Below are positions 35,501 to 46,939 of a DNA stretch of 64,000 bases, in pieces (position 1 is the first letter of the stretch; each line of letters opens with the position of its first letter). The notes below the pieces were generated by a model. The model was not told where the DNA came from. It ran no database searches and saw nothing but the letters and a program-made list of their open reading frames with translations. The position numbers and the translations under genes are program-made. This DNA is from Dipteronia dyeriana (taxonomy: Eukaryota > Streptophyta > Magnoliopsida > Sapindales > Sapindaceae). Location of the stretch: positions 94,177,891 through 94,241,890 of the forward strand of contig CM065298.1 in assembly GCA_032871835.1 (NCBI GenBank), read 5' to 3'.

Positions 35501-35840
35501 GTAATCCTATGATGAGGCTAAATTCCACCTTCGAAAACCTGACCACATGGTTCCCTAACAAGAACTGCATCTCATTTGTTGGCCCGTCATGGTCTAGCTC
35601 CAGCAACAACAGCTGATGAATAACACCACCCGAAAACTTCAGCTCCCGGTGCATCGATATGAAATGCCCGAAGCAGGAGGCTATGAACCAACGCTGATCC
35701 TCAACAACAAAATCTTCAGGGACCCAGTTAAGTGCATTGTCTATACGGGCGAGGGATTCAAAATGGTCGTGTCAATTCAATTTTCCCTTGAACCAATCTC
35801 TCTGTAGAGTTTTAAGCAAATCCTTCAACCTGCTCGTCAT
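32510..35840 (-). pseudogene. MULE-borne Ulp1/DUF1985 protease pseudogene
   Basis: Multi-exon on the minus strand. The first ATG (35840) follows TTGCAG. A DUF1985-like domain (~35025-35840) carries an in-frame stop near 35371 and one near the start. A Pro/Gln repeat region follows (33.9-34.1 kb), then the Ulp1 catalytic exons (33240-32510). In the C-terminal exons the catalytic His is kept (RQHWLL, ~32950) and the Asp 17 residues on is kept (IVDPW). The Gln of PQQ is kept (~32716), but a stop follows it, and the position of the catalytic Cys reads SGNYGPHTLRL (~32620-32636), i.e. Cys replaced by Tyr. Ulp1 enzymes process SUMO; this copy is catalytically dead as well as untranslatable. Confidence 0.8.
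33906..34130 (-). repeat. Pro/Gln-coding tandem repeat in the Ulp1-like gene
   Basis: Six to seven copies of a ~30-36 bp unit encoding PPPLEQQAP-like residues (e.g. PPPLSEQQAPPPPPLEQQAP). It forms a proline-rich linker between the DUF1985-like part and the protease domain. Confidence 0.9.
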
Positions 35841-35881
35841 CTGCAATGTAACAGAAATGATACAAAAGTAAACTGGAAAAT

Positions 35882-36790
35882 AATTAGAAAATATGCTCGA
35901 TCGTTTGAAACAAATTATCGATACTTGGAAAATAGTCTCGATCCTTTGAAAATAGTCTCGATCCTTTGAAAAACTTCTCGATCCTTTGAAAATAGTCTAG
36001 ATCCTTTGAAAAACCTCTCGATTATTTGAAAAATCTTATCGATCATTTTAAAAAATCTCGACCCTTTGAAAAACATTCTCAATCGTTAGACAAATATTCT
36101 CGATTGTTTGAAAAAATTCTCGATCCTTTGAAAATAGTCTCGATCATTTAACAAAATCTCGACCCTTTGAAAAACATTCTCGATCATTTGAAAAAAATCT
36201 CGACCCTTTGAAAAACATTCTCGGTCGTTTGAAAAAATTCTCGATCGTTTGAAAAAATTCTCGATTGTTTGAAAATAGTCTCGATCCTTTGAAAAACCTC
36301 TCGATGCTTTGAAAAACCTCTCGATTCTTTGAAAAATCTTCTCGATCATTTTAAAAAATATCGACCCTTAGAAAAATATTCTCGATTGTTAGAAAAATAT
36401 TCTCGATCGTTTTAAAAAATTCTCGATCCTTTGAAAATAGTTTCGATCCTTTGAAAAACCTCTCGATTCTTTGAAAAATCTTCTCGATCATTTAACCAAA
36501 TCTCGAACCTTTGAAAAACATTCTCGATCGTTAGAAAAATATTCTCGATCGTTTGAAAAATATTCTCGATCGTTTGAAACAATTTCTCGATCCTTTTAAA
36601 ATATTCTCGATGCTTTGAAAATATTCTCGATGTTTTGAAAATGTTCTCGATCATTTGAAAATGTTCTCGATCATTTGAAAATGTTCTCGATCCTTTAAGA
36701 AATAATCTCGATCGTATGATAAATTTCCTCGAATCTTTCTAAAAAATTTCCTTGATTTCGCTTGAAATATTCTCGATTTACTTAAAAAAA
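35882..36790 (+). repeat. TCTCGATCCTTTGAAAA minisatellite upstream of the Ulp1-like gene
   Basis: About 40 imperfect copies of a 19-23 bp unit (core CTCGATC.TTTGAAAA). It is clearly the same family, and on the same strand, as the array at 28.9-29.6 kb. Relative to the minus-strand Ulp1-like gene it lies just upstream of the first coding exon, whose acceptor-like TTGCAG ends at 35841. Confidence 0.9.
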
Positions 36791-37309
36791 AAAACAATCA
36801 TCGATACCCCAAATTTCATCTTTCTCATCACATATTTAACCTCATTTCAAACTCAAACCTAAACCACAACCATTCTCAACCCTAATCTACAATTTCAATG
36901 AACAAAACAAGTCTAAAATGCAATGATAAATTATCATCAATAAATCGATAAATAAAACAAATTGAACTTACATCTATCAATCACTGTGAAATCTACTGTA
37001 TTTCTGTTCCGATCAATTCACCGTCGATTTTGTTGTGGTCGGTTTCTTTATCACTCTTGCTTTTCTCAGACTAACAAGATGACAACTTTCTCTCTTTTTC
37101 AATTTTGTCGGGGTATTCTCGTCTCTTTACGTTAAATGGTGTTTTTTAAACTTACGTTACTAAACTGGTGATATTTGCACAACACCCCTCTTAAATAATG
37201 CCATTTATTTTTTGAGCCCATATTTCCCACCAAAATTCTCACTTATCAATGTCTTCACCTCCATTTTTTGTCAAAATCAGATTTCTCACTCTCTCTTTCT
37301 CTGTGTAAA

Positions 37310-37465
37310 CCAATTTGGGTCTTCATCTCTATCTCTTTAAACCAATTTCGGTCTTCATCTCTCTCTCTAAGCAGATTGGGTTCTTCATCTCTCTCTAAAC
37401 CGTTTTCATTTCTTCATCTCTCTCTAAACTGATTTCAATCTTTATCTCTCTCTAAACCGATTTTG
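37310..37465 (+). repeat. CT-rich ~30-36 bp tandem repeat
   Basis: Five to six copies of AAACC.ATTT.GGTCTTCATC plus TCTCTCT, varying in length. It looks like a transcribed leader upstream of the transposase fragment. Confidence 0.8.
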
Positions 37466-37734
37466 CTAATCGTCTCTGTATTTTAGATCTTCGTATCTAC
37501 ATTTCGGGTCGTCATCTCAACAACTCGTCTTGGTATTTTATCTCTCTCAACTGATTTGGCTCACAACATTCTTGAAGGTTTATCCAGATCCGAAACCTAG
37601 CATTCCTCAGTCTTGAAGTAGTTGAAAGTATGCATCCCTTTCCCACTTGTTTTTTTATAAGAATCCTCAAGTTTAATTTGAAGAAAAAGCATTTGGTTTC
37701 GATTCATGTACTGCAAGTTTTTGTTCCCAGGTTA

Positions 37735-38100
37735 CATGTCAGGTTATTTTAATGTTACATGCCAATTCAATTTAATATTACATGTCAGTTTATTTCTAAG
37801 TTTCATGTCTTTTTGTAATTTTGATTTAGAGTGAAACCCAACTATTGTAAATTTTTGTACCCAAATTACATGTCAGTATTTTTAAAGTTACATGCATGTT
37901 TATTTTTTATACCAAGTTACATGTTAGGTTATTTTTAAAGTTACATGCTAGGTTATTTATGAAGTTACATGTTAGGGGATTTGTGAAGTTACATGCTAGG
38001 TTATTTTTAAAGTTACATTCCATCAAATTCCTGTTTTGTTACATGTCAGATCATTTTAAAGTTACATGTCAAATACTCTAAATGTCAATTACTTTACATG
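37735..38100 (+). repeat. GTTACATG minisatellite, block A
   Basis: About 12-15 copies of a 23-32 bp unit with core GTTACATGTCAGGTTATTTT. It ends in TTTACATGTAG, a splice-acceptor-like sequence, immediately before the transposase fragment's ATG (38108). Confidence 0.88.
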
Positions 38101-38107
38101 TAGGAAT

Positions 38108-38536
38108 ATGGGGGCAACGAAATTGGTCATCCATCACGGTGGAAGTTGGGTGGGCAATTGTTACGAGGGTGGTATGATAAAGTGGGTCAATGTTCCTAGA
38201 GGTGTGAGTTATGATGCATTGGCGAAGTTGGTACAAGATGTTGCCAAAGTTGATGCTGCTAGGTACAACTTACAATTATGTGCATTGGTCTTTACAATTA
38301 TTGGTACTGCTCGTTCGAGAATTTAGAATGACAATAACGTGTCATGTATGATAATTGAATATAAGCTATTACCTGGATGTATGCTTCGAATGAGCAATTT
38401 GAAGTCCAGATTAGAAGGTCTAGCAAGACACATTATGAGACCGGATGTAAGGATGACGAGTCCGGAAGTGTGAAGATGAAGGCCACAATTCACAGAAGTT
38501 TCCATTGACACCAGAAGTTGTTGGTACAACCTAGAT
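38108..38536 (+). pseudogene. MULE transposase N-terminal fragment
   Basis: Starts MGATKLVIHHGGSWVGNC and continues through a domain that parallels the N-terminus of the transposase at 29.6 kb (compare the VSYDALAKLVQDVAKVDAAR part with MTYEELMSIVQTVVKYDVNK). A stop replaces an expected Glu codon at about 38324, just before NDNNVSCM; the first MULE has NDDDVLFM there. Reading continues with further stops to about 38536. No catalytic domain follows. Confidence 0.75.
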
Positions 38537-38659
38537 TTTACCGTATTAGTAATGATGTTTTAATTCTTATATGTATGGTTGAAATACTTTTTTACGTACT
38601 GTAGACTTTATTAAGTTCATATTGAATTTGACAGTTGAAAGACATTGATTCCAAATTAC

Positions 38660-39540
38660 AATTTCAGTTGAAAATGAAGTTACATGTTACATGTTACATG
38701 CCAGTTGAAAATGTTACATGCCAGTTGAAGACTTTATTACATGTTACATGCCAATTGAAAATGAAGTTACATGCATGTTCAAAAATAATTTCATTATAAA
38801 TTAGAACTCCAATATTGTTACATGTTACAAGTTACATGGCAGTTGAAAATGAAGTTACATGTCTGTTAAAAAAAAATCATTACAGCTTAGAACTCCAATA
38901 TTGTTATATGTTACAAGTTACATGCCAGTTTAAAATGAAGTTACATGTTTGTTCAAAACTAATTTCATTCCAATTTAGATTTCCATTATTGTTACATGTT
39001 ACAAGTTACATGCTAGTTGAAAATGAATTTACATATCAATTGAAAATGAAGTTACCGATAAAATTGATGACAGCTCGATACCTGACATTGACAGGGGTAG
39101 TCACGATGATGAAGATTGCAATCATGTATTAGCAATGACGTTTTAATTATTTATTGTATTAGCAATGTAATTTTGAAATGATATGAGAATTGAATTCCAG
39201 TAATGTTACATGCTAGAAGTTACATGTCAGTTGATACTGAAGTTACATGCTAGTTAAAAATAAGTTACATGCTAGTTAAAAATGAAGTTACATGCCAGTG
39301 TATTTAATCACCACATTTGGAAGATTGATTTCATTCACAATTCCAGTAATGTTACATGTCAGTTGATATTGAAGTTACATGCTAGTTCAAAATAAAATTA
39401 CATGCTAGTTCATTTAATCACCACATTTGGAAGATTGATTTCATTCACAATTCCAGTAATGTTACATGTTATAAGTTACATGTCAGTTGATACTGAAGTT
39501 ACAGGCTAGTTAAAAATGAAGTTACATGTCTGCTCATTTA
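38660..39540 (+). repeat. GTTACATG minisatellite, block B
   Basis: About 25 copies with core GTTACATGCCAGTTGAAAAT, in the same orientation as block A. Longer higher-order units, including AATCACCACATTTGGAAGAT, recur at about 39309, 39418 and 39541. Confidence 0.88.
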
Positions 39541-41100
39541 ATCACCATAATTGGCAACTTCCATAGTGAAAGTCTGAAAGATGTAAATGGCAATCAATCA
39601 TCAAGTCAACTTCCACAGTGAAAGATGTAAGGCAAATATTTGAGCTTGTAAACAATATAAAAAGATGAAAATTCTTTCATTAAAATAATGAAAATCCAGA
39701 GACAATTTACAAAGCAGCATACAGAGACAATTTGTAAGAAAGATAAATGAATCGAAGAATAATTATATAATTAATTGTAAGTGAATCTCTTATTGAACAT
39801 GGCAGCACATACAAATTTCACATAAAACCACAAACAAACGTGCATCAAAGAGAAGAAAAAATTAATCATAGTTATGGATTTTATATAATACCCATCCATT
39901 TCTGACATATTATATGGTTTTTCTTCTCTTCATTGTTTACATGTTGAAGTACAAGGCAACAAGTGACATGAGTGAGGATCCAACCAAGTATTCAACTCTG
40001 TAGAGGCACCACTGGCTTCAGTAGGTGCATGAACCAACACGTTCCTAGATGCAAGAGCTAAGGTGGATATGGAAGCAGTAAATTATTCACAACTCAATAA
40101 AATGTGAACATGTATAAACGCTTCTACCAGCAATGTTCTGAACAACATTCTAATCCAAACACCATACAGAGCAAATATAAATCATTTAATTTTACTCAAA
40201 TTTGTTGAACCATACTTGAATGATGCAAATTTATATTAGAAACTTTTACACTTTTGTAACAAATAGGATCATATTTAATATATGAGCTGACAGTAGCCAC
40301 TAGCCATTACAAACCAATTTAGAATTCTAATCAATGCACTTGCTTAGTATATTTGGAAAAATTATTAGTCTTCAAAATTGAAACCGAAAACAAGTTAGAC
40401 AAGCGCCACAAATGTATAGTTACATATCTATTCATTTCACAAGAAGCACCACAAAATGACTTTTAAATCCATTCAACAACAAAAAAAACGTCAACATACC
40501 TTCTTCCTTCTGAAACAACACCTAAAGACAAAACCTATGAATGGATCTAAATCAATCATGGAGTGCATATCTATTCATTTCACCAAATTGTTACATTCAT
40601 CAAAATTGATTTCGAATGCAAGAGAAACACCACAAATGAATTTCAAATTCATTCATTTTTTTTAAGACATCATACTTTCTTCTTTCTGAACAACATCCGA
40701 ATACAAAACCCATGAATGGATCCATATCAATCAACATCGGGGTGGAAAGGAAATGACCCTAGCTATTGATCGAAGAGTGCGGTGCCAATGGATGATGGGG
40801 AATGGCACAACGGCTATGGGCGACGGAGGAAGGTGCGTCGACGACAGACAAACGATTCGGCGCTGATGGACAACGAACAAGGGTGCGACGGCAACAGACA
40901 AAGAGTGCGGTCGAAACCCTATTTTCTCTTTTCCTTTTCTCTTTCTTTTGCTCGTAACTAGAGTAAAAAACCCCTTTTCATTTATTTTTTAATTTCAATT
41001 CTAATAGAGGTAATTTGGTCCCAAATAGGTCAAAAGTGATGAAAACAATCAAAAATAAATTGATGGTTAAAAACAATAAACCAATATTTTTTTGGCTCTT
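39541..41100. other. Non-coding 3' part of the second MULE remnant
   Basis: AT-rich DNA with diffuse direct repeats (CATTTCAC..., AAGAAGCACCACAAATGA words near 40440 and 40620). GC-richer leader-like DNA lies at 40750-40920. No exon is supported. Confidence 0.4.
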
Positions 41101-43702
41101 TATGAATTCACCCCATCTATTGATCGTATGATATATTTTTTTAATATGATTGATTGTTAATTGTATGGTACAATGAATTTTAAGGTTTTGGATATTAAAT
41201 TTAATATTATTTTTTCTGATATACTATTAATTTCAGGTTGTATAACTTTTTTATACGTTGTTATTTTATTTTTATTAATGTAAATCGATGAAGATGATAA
41301 AGCACATCAGCCGCACAAACCTATTGTGCGATGGCACAACAATGCGTGCGTGATTGTCACGCAAAAGCAAATATTATTATATGCAATTGCTGCTTACATG
41401 CGCAACACATATGTGAACTATCATGCATTTGTGCTGGTGTTGTCATGTTGTCATGCATGCTTTTTTGTTGTGTTGCCATATGTGCAAATGTTGCACATCA
41501 TGCACATGCACATATCTTGCACAACAACACTACTGTAACATTCGATTGTTATGTGTTTTGGCAGCAGTCACGTGTTTGTACGCGAGCACGTTTAGGCTGG
41601 TTTTGGGAAATCTCATGCCTTCGAAAAGTGTTAGATTAACACTTGCGTTTTAGGGATTTAATCTATAATGGATCCATTAAAAATAAATCAAGTTGGACTT
41701 GGTTTTAGACCCATAAGATTCAGAAGACAAGACTTAAAGAAAATATGAATTACAAGAAGACCGATTAATGTCTTGGATAATTATTGTAAGTATATATATA
41801 TATATATATTTTCAAGATAGATAAACTCATCGTACTCGGTCAATTCATGTATGCTTATATTATGTGATAATTAAATCATTGTCACACATACACATGCCAT
41901 ATAGATTAGTAGTGCTTACAGATGCATTTTGTTAAATGTTATACATGCATAATAACCATTAACATTATGTGCTTTTTTTAATATGATTACAAATTGGTAA
42001 ATCACATAATTGGCTATTAATAATGAGATTAGTTTTTAGAGTAAAAACTTGGTAATTCTCATTAATAGTTAGGCTTAGTTTGGTATTACTTCCCCATCTG
42101 CTTTTGGAGTCAAAAGTGATTCTGGACCTCAGACAGGGTGTTTGGTAAAATCGTGGGGAAGTGCTTTTGGTCACTTTTAGCTTCTCCCAACTGAGTTTTT
42201 GAGAAGCTACAAATACATGCTTTTGAATTTTGGCTTCTGCTTTTAGAAAACGCGCTACAGTGATATTAAATGAAATTTTACTAACTTTCCAACTTTATCC
42301 TTGCCGTTAACGAAATTTAACAAAAAAAAATTGGGTTTATATTTTTGTACAAAAAAAATTGTTTCCATAATTAATTCAATAAAGTAAAATAAAAATGAAA
42401 TAAAAAATAAAGTAGAATAAAATAAAGAAATAAAGAAATAAAGAAATAAAAAAATATGACTAATTAATTAAATAAAATAGAATAAAAAATAGGGCTAATT
42501 AATTCAATAAAATACCATAATTATATAACACTTAACACTAAATACAAATAAACAAGAAAAATATAAAGTATATCAAATTAGTATCATTTAGATGTCGTTG
42601 TCCTTTTAGTAATTTTACACATTCACAACACTTTTTATATCAGTTTACCAAACACATTGAAATTGCTTTTAGTTCTCACAGCATTTTTGAAAATCAGTTT
42701 ACCAAACACTCAGCTGATTCTTCCCACAGAAATTCCAAAAGCAATTCCCCCCACAGTAATTTCAGAAGCACTTCTCCCCACAGCAGAACAATGCCAAACT
42801 GAGTCTTAGTCTATTAACTAAACTGTTTGATTAGTTAGATTAGTTAGGTCATTATATAATTATTAGGATTAATTTGATTAAGGTCCTAATAATAATTGAA
42901 CTGCAAAATGTGTTTTAGTTTTAATAGTTAAAACTTGGTAAATCACATCATTAATTCTAGTCTGAGTAAATTGGTTTACATATATTAGAATTTGATTAAT
43001 AAACTAGAATTTTTTAATTGTTAAAAAATCGGATAGTTTTATAATTAGTTTAAAGAATGAGATTCTACTAATTTACTAAAATGCCATAAACACTTAGAGT
43101 TACATTAGCCGTTAATTCTTAGAATCCAAGTGCATTAATAATTGAAACCCCAAATTCTAAAATAGTGATTGGGAGAGTGATGTATGACATTATATCCTAC
43201 AAATTTTATCACTAGTTCAACACCGTGATATTCAAGTGGGGTCTCGAGATGACTTTGTTTTTGTTCTCTCTTAGGAGGTCTCCATGAGAGTCTATACCAA
43301 GGTTAACTTTCTAACAGATAGGATTTCTGAGTGTATTTTGAAATTGACCGACCCTAAGACATCAATTTTTAAATTAAACTTAAAAGACCTGAAATGGTGG
43401 GTTACACTCACAAGGTTTTAATTAAATTTGTTAATCATAAACCTGACTGAAATAAACGATGGTTGAATGATAGAGGAATAAGAGTTATTCTGGTTTATCA
43501 TTTGTTTGAGAATGTCTCGATCCAACATGTAAGAATTTGACCGACCCTAGGTGACACTTACATGTGGTATGTTGAATTTGACCGACCTTAAGGATTTTCT
43601 TGTTCATTAAATATGTTCATGTGTCATGATTAATTTTATGTCGAACATTTTCATATGATGAATGTATGAGATGAATGAAATCTTTTATTTAATTTTTCAG
43701 CA
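41101..43702. other. Region upstream of the second copia element, probably including its LTR and leader
   Basis: TGTTAGATTAACACTTGCG at 41629 could be the start of a copia LTR, and the sequence up to 43.7 kb precedes gag. I cannot find the LTR end or a primer-binding site. A TGCA/GCAC-rich patch lies at 41310-41600, a TA run near 41790-41808, and a Harbinger element at 42072-42805. Confidence 0.35.
42069..42808. mobile_element. PIF/Harbinger-type MITE with TTA target duplication
   Basis: The element spans 42072-42805 (734 bp). The left end GGCTTAGTTTGGTATT pairs with the right end, reverse-complemented GACTCAGTTTGGCATT. TTA flanks both sides. Subterminal GCTTTTGG- and CCAAAAGCA-type words are repeated in inverted orientation. 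No coding capacity. Confidence 0.85.
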
Positions 43703-46040
43703 ATGTCGTCTGCACTTTTACAAATCCTCGTAAATGACAAATTAACTAGAGAAAACTTTACTAAGTGAAAAAATAATATCAACACAATCTTGGTAACAAA
43801 AGACCTAAAATTCATGCTTAAGGAGGAATGTCCTCCAGAGCCTGCTGTCAATACCAAACGAATTGTTTATGAGGCACATCAGAAATTTGTCTCAACTGAT
43901 GAGAAGACTCGGATATATATATATATATGTTAGCAAGTATGACAGATGTGCTTGTCACCAAGCACGAGGCAATGACTACAACATTCAAAATTATGGAGTC
44001 ATTACAGGCTATGTTCGGGTAGCCATTAGAGCAAAAGCGACACAAAGCTGTTTGTTCTGTAATGCTTGCATGGATGAATGAGGGTTCATTGGTCCGGGAA
44101 TATGTCTTGGGCATGATGTCCTACTTCAATACAGCAGAGGTCAATGACGGGGCCATTGATGAGGCAAGCCAGGTGAGCATTATACTGATGATTCTTCCAA
44201 AGAGTTTCGATAAGTTTAAAAGAAACCACGGGATGAACAAGTTAAAGTTTAGCCTGAATCAGTTGCTAAATGAGCTCACTACCTATGAGTCCATGACTAA
44301 AGACCACAAAGATAAGACCGGTGAGGAAAATGTTATTGAACCATCTTCTTCTGGGTTAAAGAAGAGGAAAAGGTCTGCTAGCAAGGCTAAAGCAAAGCCC
44401 AAAAAGAAACCAGCCCAAAGTAAGAAAAAAATCACCTCGAGCGATAAAGCAAAAGGGAAGTGTTTCCATTGCGATAAGGTCGGTCACTAGAAAAGAAACT
44501 GCCCGCAGTACTTTGAGAAGGTCGTCAAGAAGAAAAAGACAAAAGGTAAATATGATTTATTTGTCATTGAATCATGTTTAATGGAAGATTATTCTTCACC
44601 TTGGATAATTGATTATAGGATCACTAACCATGTTTTTTTTCTTTGCAGTGGACTGAATCTTGGACGGAGCTAAAAGAAGAGGATTCTCTATGCACATTGA
44701 GTCCGAGGATGCCGTGTCAGCAAAAGTAGTGAGAGTAGTTAGACTCCAATTTAATAGTTGTTTTATTGTTTTGAACAATGTTTATTTTATTCCAGGATTT
44801 ACCAGAAAATTAATTTATGTATCCAAGTTGCTGGAACAATTGTATTCTATTTCTTTTAATGATAAATCATTTATTAATTCTAGAAATGGTTTAAATATTT
44901 GTTTAGGTTTAAATAAAAACAACTTGTATGTTTTAAGACCGTTAATTCATACATCACTACTCAATGTTGGATTGTTTAAAGTTGAAAAACCTAAAAAACA
45001 AAATGACAGAAAATTTCTCCTGATAATGAAACGTATCTATGGCATCTAAGACTTGACCATATTAACATTGACAGGATATATAGACTAGTTAAAAGCGGGT
45101 CTTTAAGCTAGATAAAGGTTGGCACCTTACCTATTTGTGAATCTTGTTTCGAATGTAAAATGACCAAGAGACATTTTACTGGAAAAAGGGCTTAGAGTTA
45201 CATGACCATTAGAACTTATACATTCAGACGTCTGTGGACTGATGAATGTTAAAGCAAGGGGTGTTTATGAGTATTATGTCACCTTTATAGATGACTACGC
45301 TAGATACGAATATATCTACCTAATGCAACAGAAATAAAAAACTTTTAAAAAGTTTAAAGAATTTCGACCTAAAGTTGATAACCAATTAGGCAAGACCAGC
45401 ATGGCTCTACGATTGGATCTTGGAGGTGAGTACCTTGATCAAGAGTTTGAAGAATACTTGGTTGAACAAGGAATCGTATCCCAACTCATAGCTCCTGGAA
45501 CACCACAATAGAATGGTGTTACGGAGATGAGAAATAGAACCCTGATGGAAATGGTGAGATCTATGATTAGTTTCTCATCATTACCAAATTCCATTTAGGG
45601 ATATGCAATACAAACGGTGGCCTACATTTTAAATGTAGTCTTATCTAAATCTGTTCATAAGACTCTCATAGAGTTGTGAAATGGTTGTAAAGTTAGTTTG
45701 TGATATTTCCTCATATGTGGGTGTCCAGTACATGTACTGAAGAATATAACTGGAAAGTTAGACCCTAAGTCTATGCTCTGCTTGTTTGTGGGTTATTTCG
45801 AGGAGACTAGAGATGGATACTTATATAATCCTGATAAGAACAAAGTATTTATTTTGACAAATGCAACGTTTCTCGAGGATAACTTTATGAGTGATCATAA
45901 ACCTCGAAGCAAGATTGCGTTAAATGAGTTAGAGTTTGGTACGACCAGTGCTCAATCAACAAGAGTTGTTATTCCACCTACATCTAAAAGTCAGATGGTT
46001 CCTAGTCAGACCCTACTACAATATTCATGCCACATTTCAT
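43703..46040 (+). pseudogene. Ty1/copia gag-integrase pseudogene
   Basis: In order: gag from the ATG at 43703 (early stop at ~43766) and a clean gag segment at 44062-44490; a zinc knuckle CFHCDKVGH...RNC (44461-44504) whose aromatic residue is a stop; a protease region (~44580-44760); an integrase HHCC zinc domain (HLRLDH...CESCFEC, ~45045-45160); an integrase core with HSDVCG (~45222), LDLGGEY (~45414) and the Glu in NGVTEMRNR (~45530); and a C-terminal FVGY region (~45785). Frameshifts, stops and the insertion of a TA run (43913-43928) break it. Reverse transcriptase and RNase H are missing; the copia sequence ends at about 46040, near the gypsy junction. Confidence 0.88.
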
Positions 46041-46180
46041 AAAGGGAAAAAGGTCCGAAATTGAGTTTAACGTACTTAGGGGAAGGTGAGATAAAGATAT
46101 GGCATCGTTCGGACGACTTTGAGAAGAACCGGTTGAGGGTTTCTACTCTACCCGTAAGTTTCTAAACGTCCTTGATGCAT
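46041..46180. other. Junction between copia and gypsy relics
   Basis: Unassigned bridge between the plus-strand copia integrase relic and the minus-strand gypsy reverse-transcriptase relic. I see no LTR of either element here, so both were truncated at or near this point. Confidence 0.4.
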
Positions 46181-46199
46181 TTAGGTGATTCGATTGCTC

Positions 46200-46939
46200 T
46201 GATCGACTGAATTTTGTTTGTGTTGGCTTCGATTCCTCTTTAGGTCATCAGATAACCTAAAAAAAAAATATGAGGAAACCCCAAAGTTACAATTAGTAAG
46301 GTTAAGTTTCATACCATATTGATCAAGCACGTCGAATGAATGCCTTCGATGGTCTATGTGTTGTTGAGCAATCAAGGACTTTACTAGCATATTGTCAATG
46401 TAAACATCCATCGTTGATCCAAGCATTCCCGTGAACATCTTGTTAACGAGTCGTTGATAAGTCGCACCTGTAATTTTCAAACCAAAAAGCATAACCTTGT
46501 AACAATAAATACCTCGTTCTAGTGGGATAACAATTTTCTCCTGGTCGTTTGGATGCATCAAGATCTGGTTGTACCCAGAGAAGACATTAATAAAGCTAAG
46601 CAATTCATGTCCTGCAGTGGTGTCGACTAACATGTCAATATAAGGGAGAGGAAATAGATCATTTGAGCACGCCTTATTGAGATCTATGAAGTTGATGCAG
46701 ACACACCATTTTCCATTCTTTTTCTTCACGACCACGACGTTTGCCAACCAATCCAGGTATTTCACTTCCCTAACAAAGTCAATATCGATTAGCTTATGTA
46801 CTTTCTCATTGATAACTTTGTTTCTATCTGGTGTGAAGTTTCTGGTGGATGATCGGGGTCTACTTGCAATTAATGAACAATTACATGTGGGTCGATTCCT
46901 ATCATATCTGAGTACGACCAAGCAAAACTGTTCTGTCAT
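46200..46939 (-). pseudogene. Ty3/gypsy reverse transcriptase relic
   Basis: One long frame carries WLANVVVVKKKNGKWCVC, a SGYNQI block, FGLK.TGATYQRLVNKMF and YIDNMLVKSL. In the active enzyme, the SGYNQI block is preceded by an Asp and the last motif is YVDDM. Here the first Asp is Asn (FINVFSGYNQ) and the second Asp of the pair is Asn (YIDN). The polymerase active site has thus lost two metal-binding acids although the frame is open. Confidence 0.88.

Larger units (their letters stand above)
28288..37190. mobile_element. Large MULE carrying transposase and Ulp1/DUF1985 genes
   Basis: Contains a MuDR-type transposase pseudogene (plus) and a convergent Ulp1-like pseudogene (minus), each with an upstream minisatellite. 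This content matches the plant MULE group that has acquired Ulp1-like protease genes (KI-MULE/Kaonashi type). Approximate ends: GAGGGAATTGCACGAAATGA at the left and, reverse-complemented, GAGGGGTGTTGTGCAAATAT at the right. These are only partly alike, and I find no 9-bp duplication, so the borders are provisional. Confidence 0.7.
37191..41100. mobile_element. Second MULE remnant with GTTACATG minisatellites
   Basis: Contains a CT-rich leader repeat, a GTTACATG minisatellite, an N-terminal transposase fragment and a second block of the minisatellite. The right border is taken at the inverted AAACAATAAACC sequence (~41075-41090), which matches the sequences at 12460 and 20073. The left border abuts the first MULE and is not fixed. 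Later transposase exons are missing. Confidence 0.5.

Noticed and set aside
36086..36654. Two minus-strand open frames with FSNDRE- and FQRIEN-like repeats
   Set aside because: They translate the minisatellite unit and have no start context or domain.
28880..39540. CRISPR-like arrays
   Set aside because: Repeats are imperfect, units are 20-30 bp without unique spacers, and the setting is a plant transposon.
41326..41653. Overlapping open frames in the TGCA-rich patch
   Set aside because: Three frames stay open at once because of composition; Cys/His-rich translations do not match a zinc-finger pattern.
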